From Pseudoalteromonas umbrosa (GTDB lineage: Bacteria; Pseudomonadota; Gammaproteobacteria; Enterobacterales; Alteromonadaceae), in NCBI RefSeq assembly GCF_030125375.1, contig NZ_JASJUU010000004.1, positions 372,001 through 436,000 on the forward strand: a stretch of 64,000 nt of DNA. Reading direction: 5' to 3'. A program made the position numbers and the translations under genes. Positions 54,401-63,700 of this stretch are shown here, piece after piece. The stretch's first letter is position 1; each line of letters opens with the position of its first letter. The notes under the pieces were generated by a model. That model saw nothing but the letters and a program-made list of their open reading frames with translations. It had not been told where the DNA came from and searched no databases.

Positions 54401-54782
54401 CGCTATTCCAACGAAAGAAAATGGAAAAGTAGATAAACAGGCGTTATTGGCACTTGGGGTGGTTTCAAATGTGACAGAGATTGTACCCCCTGAAACTGAC
54501 AGTGAAACGAAATTAAATGAGATTTGGGCTGCGTTACTTCAGGTCGACGCGAGTTCTATTAGTGTCACATCAAGCTTTTTTGAAGCAGGTGGTAATTCCT
54601 TACTTGCTTCTAGGTTAGTTGCCGTAATCAATGATGAATTCAATGTTAATTTGTCCTTAAAACAACTCTTTGAGTTTCCTACCATCAGAGAGGGCGCAGG
54701 CCTGCTCGAAGATTTGGAAGCTTTGCAAACAGAACAGAACAATCAATTAGAATCAACAGAATATGAGGAGTTTTCGCTATGA
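51411..54782 (+). CDS. NRPS3: docking-C-A-T synthetase with non-canonical A domain
   Basis: A 1123-residue single module: TubC-like docking domain about 1-55, C about 75-500 (HHLIADG), A about 525-1030, T with Ser1063 (AGGNS). The A domain lacks the near-invariant Asp235 that binds the alpha-amine. By eye its pocket is I-R-W-V-F-S-L-S-D-K, close to the beta-alanine code V-D-W-V-I-S-L-A-D-K, except that the Asp holding the beta-amine is replaced by Arg. LYGSTEVMSDV is typical of that subgroup. A beta-amino or other non-alpha-amino substrate, perhaps acidic, is expected. The start overlaps the NRPS2 stop, and the C-terminus (YEEFSL) overlaps the NRPS4 start (ATGA). Confidence 0.93.
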   Translation: MMLAQLVVEASRQGVLLYEQDGQLKYKLKVDHFPEQIKSEIQQNKTELISFLRKRKLNQRKATIPVFENKDLNRVPLTPSQQGIWLAQQLSPDSNKYVMSFELAVEGEFDANIAERAFNEIISRHEVLRANFYVDNGVPFQRIHSDVAFALEREQVGEAQGLDDPVLHQHASAFRGLPFDLTHDILIRAKHLEIGPNKGLLLFGVHHLIADGWSISVIMKEFIAHYKSIALSRHCDLPELSVQFSDVCLWQQQKAESSEYQDGLDYWQQRLDGIPPVSSLPLDNARQGKRVGGQLTQQLAPDLVQRMKQYCAKHDTTLFILLKTLFALHLGRVTRETDVVIGAPDSGRSHEQAQSMIGLFLQTRVMRTQFDDNPSFSELLQRSKEYFIADSKYLDIPFETLVAQVNPTRERFISPVFQVLINFDAMLPFNDGLDNVTFQSVEGHELENKFDLTLYFSESEQGALDVCWVYDAAIFDAESIRTNQSEFIHLITNCIEHETRPVLSHPWSSPYVVTPKKSLQQPPSVVELFLQQVAKVPNHVALRSDEACYTYTQLNTLVNKACSVLEQSYNISRGHRVAIATSRDEYRIVYMLAILKLSCTYIPISEELPRNRVEFILKDAEADLVIVDDQIWSQFELTCYNVKQSKFLAELTLAEDKEPAIEHREGDDIAHIIYTSGSTGQPKGVLGTFQATANRIQWMISKWPFSADEVTAHITSCAFIRGIWEVLTPLCAGSTLTLFKRSVVKDVNAFAEQLSARNVSRIVTAPSLVNGILHLSDTVRSQINDTLKYWFVSGEPFPVQLASKALNQMPAVEFYNLYGSTEVMSDVMWSKVAVSASQSRLPIGEVIEHVGAYIADTNANPVAPGAIGEIVITGAALARGYTQNATGGFSSSLQGPVYHTGDLGRVDLQGRFECFGRQDDQIKIRGYRVELGEILSHLLKVSEVKSAAVIPLINDDSDASRIIAYVVSPTFDEQRIKQALLKELPHYFVPSTIVSVDAIPTKENGKVDKQALLALGVVSNVTEIVPPETDSETKLNEIWAALLQVDASSISVTSSFFEAGGNSLLASRLVAVINDEFNVNLSLKQLFEFPTIREGAGLLEDLEALQTEQNNQLESTEYEEFSL

Positions 54783-57700
54783 CGATGAGGGAAGTGTATT
54801 TAAAACTAAAAGAGCATGGCGTGGTCTTCGATAGAAAAGCAGATTCAACAATTAGCCTTAAGGTACCCAAGGATTTAAATTCAGATATAAAAGCGTTACT
54901 TATAAACAATAAAGATGAATTAAAGGGTTACATTGAAGCGCTATATAAGCTAAGTACACAAGCTACGACGATCCCGAAAAGAGCACAACAGCAAGCTAAG
55001 GCACTTCCATCTTTTGCACAGCAGAGACTTTGGTTTATTGATTCAATTAATAAGGGGTCAACTGAATATAACATGCAGTTGATCTTCCATGTTCAAGGAA
55101 ACTTCAGCCCGAGCAATGCACAGCAAGCTTTTGCCCGAATCATCGAACGACATGAGGTTTTACGAACTGTTTATCATGAAGATGATGGGGTGCTCTTTCA
55201 GCATATTCTGAATGCCGATGAAAATGAGTTTGAACTAGAGCTACATGATTTAAGCCATATTGGCAGCGAAAGTGATAGACAGACGGCGAGTGATGAATTA
55301 GTTGAACGAGATAAACGCAAGGCCTTTAACCTAGCAAGCGATTTAATGCTACGAGCAAGCTACATCAAATTCGACGATGAGCATGGTTTGATGGTGGTAT
55401 CAATGCACCACATTGCAAGTGATGGTTGGTCGTTTCAAGTACTGCGTCGTGACTTTTACGAATTATACTCTGCCTTGTGCTCAACGCGTGAAGCCGCATT
55501 GCCAGAATTAGAATTACAATATGCTGATTATGCAGCTTGGCAAAGAGAGCATGTCGGTACGAAAGAGCTGGAATCTCAGCTTAATTATTGGGACGGTCAC
55601 TTACAAGACATCCCTTCTGTGCATAGGCTCCCCTTAAAAGAAGAGAGACCAGCAGTTAAACAGAATCAAGGGGAGACGTTTACTAAGCATTATGGTTCAA
55701 ATATCGCAACAACATTACTAAACTTTGCGAAAAAACATAATATTACGCCTTTTATGTTACTTCATGGAGCGCTTGCTCTCCTATTCGCAAGGCATGGAAA
55801 CACCAATGATGTCGTGATTGGCACACCGATTGCCAATCGAAGCCAAGCTGAGTTGAACGCGTTAATAGGGTTTTTTGTCAACACAATGGTACTGCGGGTG
55901 GGGACTGACGCTCCAGATTTGAAAAGCTACTTATCTCATGTCAGACAAGTTCACAGTGATCTTCAGGCAAACCAAGATGTGCCATTCGACAGAGTACTTG
56001 AGCGGATCAAAGTTGAACGAAGTCAATCCTTCTCCCCGCTATTTCAAATTCTACTAACGATAAACAATGACTTTCAGTTTGAGGAAAATGAAGCTGAGAT
56101 TGAAGCTTCTGATATAGAGTTTACAACTGTTAAGAATACCAAGGCGTTTGTTAAATTTGACTTAGAAGTGGATTTAAATATTAACGCAGATGGCCTGAGC
56201 ATTACGTGGAATTATGACACGAGTCTATTCTCAGATAGTTATATGCAGACATTGAGTGATGGATATCAGTTATTACTAAGTGCATTAGTTCGCTTGGAAC
56301 AAGGTGATCCTATTTCGGATCTACCATTTCAGCCAGAACCAGAGCGGCAGTACTTGATTAAAGATCTGAATAACAGTGTATTACCATATGATAAAAGAGA
56401 ATTACTTCACCAACTTATAGAGCAACAGGCACAACAAAACCCAGAAAAAGTTGCGATAGAATTTGGCGATACACAACTTACCTTCAAGGAATTTAATCAT
56501 CACGCAAATGCAATGGCGAAAGAGCTGCTTCAAGGCGGTTTAAAAAGAGGGGATATTGTTGGCTTGTGTGGTCAGCGCTCTCTCGAGCTTATAGTTAGCT
56601 TAGTGGGTATTTTAAAAGCGGGTGGAGCATTTGTTTCTCTAGACCCTAAGTACCCTGCAGACCGTATCGAGTTTATGATCGAAGATACCAAACTTGAACA
56701 TCTGATTGTGACGCAAGGACATGGTCTCCAATCGACGACGCTTGAAAAGGTCCATGTTATAGAAGCTCGTCTCACGCATGAGACAAATGAAATCGTTCTT
56801 CCTACATTGCCTAGAAGTGAAGAGCCAGAGCTGGCTTATATTTTCTATACATCGGGCTCAACAGGCCTACCAAAAGGTGTTATGGTGAGCCATCAAAATG
56901 CCTTGAGTTTGCTTCGATGGACAGAGCAAGCATATTCACCTGAAGAATTAGACCGTATCTTGGCTTCGACCTCTCTCAACTTTGATTTATCAATATTCGA
57001 GATATTTACCCCACTGTGTTTTGGCTATCAATGTATTTTAGTCGAAAATGCCATGTCATTATTAACCGAGTCTGTCGATGTCTCTTTAGTCAATACCGTA
57101 CCATCAGCTGCAAGAGCGTTAGTTGAAAATGACGCGATCCCTTCAGGGACCAAAATTGTTAACTTGTGTGGAGAGCCATTAAAAGCTGATTTAGTTAATG
57201 GCATTTTAGGTACCGGCTGCCCACTTGTTTGTAATTTATATGGACCTTCTGAAGACACGACTTATTCGACCTTTATGCGATTTGACTCTGAATTAAACAG
57301 AGTTCCCGAAATAGGTAAAGTGATTTCAAATAGCCAAGTTTATGTGCTTGATGAAGCACAGCGGTTACTGCCATTTGGTACTGTGGGTGAGTTATACCTT
57401 GGTGGTGATGGTGTCGCTATGGGCTATCTAAATCGTCAAGAGCTAACTGCAGAGCGCTTTATCGATAACCCTTTTGGTAGTGGCAAAATATATAAGACAG
57501 GTGATTTAGTACGCTATAAAAGTGATGGTAATTTAGAATTCTTAGGGCGAGAAGATGAGCAAGTAAAAATTCGTGGTTTCCGTATCGAATTAGGAGAGAT
57601 TGAACATGCTCTGATCCAATCAGCTAGTGTTGTAAGTAGTGTTGTGATTGCTCAAGATTATGAGCATGGCAAGCGCTTAGTCGGTTATATTGAAGCGTCA

Positions 57701-60700
57701 TCTGAACATAATCTAGAGGTTGAGCAGCTGCGTGATCAGCTCCGTCAGCGTTTACCCGAACATATGATCCCAAGTTTATTAATAGAAATTGATAAATGGC
57801 CGCTTACGCCCAATGGAAAGATAGATAAAAAAGCATTACCGGCACCTACTTCAGGTGTATTGAGCTCTCATGAACATACCGAAGCCGAAAGTGAGGTAGA
57901 GCAAAAGCTACAAGCATTATGGGCGACATTGTTACAATTACCAGAATCGGAAGTGAGTGTAACAGCAAACTTTTTTGAACTGGGTGGGGATTCTATTCTA
58001 TCGATTCAGCTGGTTTCACGTGCAGCTAAGCAAGGTCTTCACTTTAGTGTTAAAACACTGTTTGATGCACCAACCATTAGATTATTGGCTCAGCAGGTAC
58101 GCGCTGAACAGCTTTATGACGCCGCTCCTGAAAAAGTGGAAGGAGAGATTGTATTACTCCCAATTCAACAAGCGTTACTTGCGGATAAAACGGATTGGCA
58201 CCATGTCAATCAGGCTGTGATGTTGAAAATGTCTCCTAACTTCGATGAGCAGTGTTTGCCCATGCTTATTAAAGCGCTTTATCAAAAACATGACGCTTTG
58301 CGTTTGCAGTTTTCAGAATCATCAGGGGCGTGGACGGGCACGTATAAAGCTTTAGATGACGCACTGATTAACGCAGCAATCGACATCAGAGAAAAGCCTC
58401 AAGGTGGCTGGGAGACCTTGGCTGCCGAGGCGAGCGAAATTCAGGCTAGCTTAAAACCTGATGAAGGTGAGCTGACGAGAGTTGTTTATTGGTCTGGCAA
58501 TGAAGATGAATCAGGGCGATTGTTGATAGTAGTACATCACCTTGCTGTAGATGGTGTTTCTTGGCGTATTCTGTTGGATGACTTGAGTTTACTTTATACC
58601 CAATGGCAAGCTGGCAATGATTTAGATTTATCTGGCAAAACATCTTCTTACCAACAGTGGGGAGCATTTTTACAAGAGTATGCGCAAAGCGAAGAGCTGG
58701 CAAAAGAGCAGGCGTATTGGCATGACGTGGTGAATAAGCCAAGTGTAGATTTGGTAGGAGTACAGCGCAAATTAGAGCTAGGTGATTTATCGGATCAAGG
58801 CTTATCTATCGGAACGCACTTTAAATTGGATAGGGCTGCGACACAATATTTATTGTCCACTTGCCAAAATAGTTATCGAACTCATATCAATGAAACGCTT
58901 TTAGCAAGTTTACTTTTAGGTGTTGCTCGCTGGAGTGGAGCTTCATCCCTGCGTGTCGACTTAGAAGGTCACGGGCGAGAAGTGTTGACTGATAGCATAG
59001 ATCTCAGCCAGACAGTTGGTTGGTTTACAAGTATCTATCCATTACACCTGTCGATGGAGTCCGAGTCTAATATTGGTCAAATAATCAATCGTGTTAAAAC
59101 TGCATATCGTACATTACCCAATAATGGTATTGGCTATGGTCTATTGCAGTCCTTGGCTCAAGATCCTGTGCTCGCAGATGCCGGAACGGCACCTATCCTA
59201 TTCAATTATCTTGGTCAGTTTGATCAAGTGCTTAATGAAAACCCAATATTTAGTATTGCCGATGAAGGTGCTGGGCGGTCTGTGAGCGCTAACCGTAAGC
59301 GCAGTCATGGGTTGACTCTGAATGGATTGGTGAATGACGGATGCTTAGAATTTGAGTTGACCGCAGATGCTCAGCGCTATCATGCGCAAGCTATTAATGG
59401 TTTTATGGCTTCATTCCAAGCCGCTTTGGAGGAAGTGATTGCTCACTGTGTTGAGGTTGAGAATGGTACTTATGCGGCGATAGATTTTCCTCTTTGTGAT
59501 GTGAGTGACGAGCAAGTTGTGGACTGGTGTCAAGATCATAAAGTGGCAGACTTATACCCGGCTACTGGTACACAGCAAGGTTTGTTGTTCCACAGTATGC
59601 TGGATAAGGGGAGTTATATAACTCAGACATTAGTGGAGTTTAGAGACTTAGATGTTGAGCGCTTTAAACAAGCTTGGACTATGGTGATTGAGCGCCATGA
59701 TACGTTACGAGCTGGGTTTGTAGGGTTTGACTCTGGTCGCATTCATCAAATGGTCATGCAGTCTACACAAGCCCCATGGCAAGAGTTTGACTGGCAAAAT
59801 GAGAGTGCTCAAGCCAAAGAGTCGCTATTGGCTGAATTTTTGAAAGAAGACAAGGCGAATGGCTTTGAAATTGACCGAGCACCGCTAATGAGATTTAGCC
59901 TATTTAATTGCGGTGAGGCCGGGTATAAATGGGTTTGGTCACACCATCATGCGCTAATGGACGGCTGGTGTTTACCTATTATTTTTACAGAAGTGACAGA
60001 GTGTTATCGAGCGTTAGGGGCTGCGCAAAAGCCTTCTTTGGCTGCAGTATCTAATTATGGAGATTATGTTGCTTGGCTGGCTAAGCAAGACAAAGAGCAA
60101 AGCTTGAATTACTGGCGCGATGTGTTGTCACAAGTGAATTCCTCAACGCCTTTACCTTTGGTTACGGGTAATAAAAAATCAAGCAAGGCTGGAGATTCGT
60201 TACGTCATGTATTTAGATTGAGTGAAAGTGAAACTGCAGATTTGGTGCAACTTGCAAAAGAAACCCAAACTACAGTCAGTGTTATTTTGCAAGGTGCTTG
60301 GTCTTTACTGCTTTCTCGTTACAGCGGTGAATCTCGGGTTGTCTTTGGTGCGACAACATCTGGCCGACCTGCGGAGTTAGTGGGTGTAGAACAAATGGTT
60401 GGCTTATTTATCAATAGTATACCGGTTGTTGTCGATACCCAAACCGACCTCAGTGTTAGCCAATGGTTGAAGTCATTGCACAGTGCTCAAGCTCATAGAG
60501 AGCAGCATAGCTATATTCCATTGACTGAGATCCAAGGGCAATCTCACCAGAATCTATTTGATAGCTTAGTCGTATTTGAAAACTATCCTGTTAACGAAGC
60601 GATAGGCGAGCGCTTAAATGAAGCATCGCTCCCTGTTGAGTTAGTGAGAACCATTGAAGAAACAAGCTATGGTGTGACGTTAACAGCCAGCCATCAGGAT

Positions 60701-63700
60701 GTATTAACCTTACAATTACAGTCTTTGATTGAGGGCTATAGTGAGCACACACTTCTTACTTTGGCGGAAGATTTAAAGACGTTATTAAAGAACATGGTAT
60801 TGGCACAAGATAAACCTCTTGAGAGTGTTGAAATTGTGTCGACAACAGCACAACAGCACCTAGTCGAGCAGCTGAATCTAAACTCTTTAGAATATGACGA
60901 CACCATGCTGATGCATCACTTGATAGAGCGTCAAGCTGAAGAAAATCCAGATAAAATAGCAATCGAATTTAACAAGACTCAGTTAACGTTTAAAGAGTTT
61001 AATCATCATGCCAATGTACTTGCAAAGGCCCTCATTGACGGTGGTTTAAGACGGGGAGATATAGTTGGTTTATGTGGTCAGCGCTCACTGGAGTTAATTG
61101 TAGGCTTAGTGGGAATTTTGAAAGCTGGTGGAGCATTTGTATCTCTGGACCCGAAATACCCAACTGAACGCATTGAGTTTATGATCCAAGATACTGGGCT
61201 CAAGCACCTAGTCGTAACGTCAGGGCATGGCCTATCGGATAGTACATTGACCACAGTTCGTGTACACGAAGCTTCATTGAGTACAATGACAGATACTGTC
61301 ACGTTACCAGAGCAAGCTGAACGGGTTGCAACTGAATTGGCCTATGTTATTTATACCTCAGGTTCAACAGGGCAACCAAAAGGCGTTATGATAAGTCATA
61401 AAAACGCGTTAAGTATGCTCAATTGGGCTGCACAGACATATTCTCCTGAAGAGCTTGAGCGTGTTTTAGCATCTACATCATTGAACTTTGATCTATCAAT
61501 TTTCGAAATATTTACACCGCTGTGTTTTGGTTACCAGTGTGTACTTGTTGAAAATGCAGTATCACTGTTAGAGCGTCCAGTGGCAGTGTCATTGATCAAT
61601 ACTGTGCCATCTGCTGCACGTGCATTGGTCGAGAGTGATGGGATCCCACAGAGTGTCAAAGTCGTTAACTTAGCGGGAGAGCCTTTAAAATCAGAATTAG
61701 TAAATCGTATATTGGCTTCAGGGTGTCCTGCGGTTTGTAACTTATATGGACCATCTGAAGATACGACTTATTCAACCTATGCGCGATTTGAATCTGAAAT
61801 AACAAGGGTGCCAGAAATTGGCAAAGTATTGGCAAACAGCCAAGCCTATATCCTAGATAGTGCACAGAGGTTATTGCCATTTGGCGCTGTAGGTGAACTA
61901 TATTTAGGTGGTGATGGTGTTACACAAGGCTATCTCAATAGAGCCGAGTTGACCGCAGAGCGTTACCTTAACAACCCATTTGGTATAGGTCGCCTCTATC
62001 GTACTGGGGATTTAGTGCGCTATCGTCAGGATGGAAATTTAGAGTTTTTAGGGCGTCAAGACGAACAGATAAAAGTACGTGGCTTCCGTATCGAACTCGG
62101 TGAAATTGAGCATGCAATTTCACAATGTTCGGGTGTTGCGAGCAATGTTGTGATTGCTCAAGAACATGAACAAGGCAAGCGTTTGATTGGCTATGTTGAA
62201 GCAGCTACAGATCAGAGTTTAGATGTCGAAGTACTGCGTGAGACATTAAGAAAACGTTTACCGGAGCATATGTTGCCAAGCTTATTCGTAGAAGTACAAG
62301 CGTGGCCATTAACTCCAAATGGTAAAATAGATAAAAAAGCCTTACCAGCTCCTGACTCAGGTGTGTTGAGTGGTGTGTATGTTGCGCCAGAGAATGATGT
62401 TGAAAAGCAGTTACAATTGTTGTGGTCAGATCTACTTCAGCTGTCCACCTCTCAAATTAGTACTACCGCGAATTTCTTTGAGCTTGGTGGCGATTCTATT
62501 CTGTCCATTCAATTGGTTTCACGCGCCGCTAAGCAAGGACTTCACTTTAGTGTTAAAGCATTGTTTGATGCGCCATCTATTCGTTTACTTGCTAAAGAGG
62601 TTAAATCTGGGCGCTTAATTGAAGCTCCTCAAGGCAATGTTGATGGTGAAATTGTGCTGCTACCAATTCAACAAGAACTACTGGCAGATAAAACAGGTTG
62701 GCATCATGTTAATCAGGCGGTGATGTTAGAAACACCTGTCGCGTTTGATAGCCAGTGTCTTGAGGAAATGGTTACAGCGCTTTATCGCAGACACGATGCA
62801 CTGCGCTTGCAATTTACAGAGCAAGCAGGGACTTGGGTCGGTAAGCACAAAAGCATTAACCAAGCGCTGATCCAAGAAGCATTTGAGATTAGACAAAAGC
62901 CAGAGGGTGGGTGGTCTGAGCTAAGTGCCCAAGCCAGTGAAATTCAAGCAAGCTTAAACCCACAATTAGCGCAGTTAGTGAAGGTGGTTCACTGGTCAGC
63001 AGGAGAGGCAGAAAAAGGGCGTTTACTACTGGTTATACATCATTTGGCGGTTGATGGTGTGTCTTGGCGAGTGCTGTTAGACGATTTAAGCCAATTGTAT
63101 GCCCAATGGCAGCGCGGTGATGCTTTGAATTTAGCTGAGAAAACCTCGTCTTATCAGCAGTGGGGAGCATTTCTGAAAAGTTATGCGCAAAGTGAAAGTA
63201 TCGCCAGTGAACAGGCTTACTGGCATCAGGTTGTGAGTTTACCAAGTGGTGATCCTGCCAAAGCTCAACAAGCATTGGGTTGGGTTAATCCACCACAGCA
63301 AGATAAACCGGTTGGCACGCACTTTAGACTTGATAAAGCGCTAACTCAGCAACTCTTATCAAGCTGCCAAAATAGTTATAGAACACAGATTAATGAAACT
63401 TTACTTGCAGCGTTATTACTGGCTGTAGAGCGCTGGAGTGGGGGGGCTGAACTTCGAATAGACTTAGAAGGGCACGGTCGTGAGGCGTTGACAGATACGC
63501 TTGATTTGAGTCAGACAGTAGGGTGGTTCACTAGTCTATATCCATTGCACTTATCTATGCCATCTGAGGCAGGTATTGGTGCGGTTATTAACCGTGTTAA
63601 AACAGCCTATCGCAGTTTGCCAAATAAAGGGATCGGATATGGTGTACTTAAACATCTTACTAAGGACCCGATACTGGTTGAAGCGGATGCAGCCCCTATT

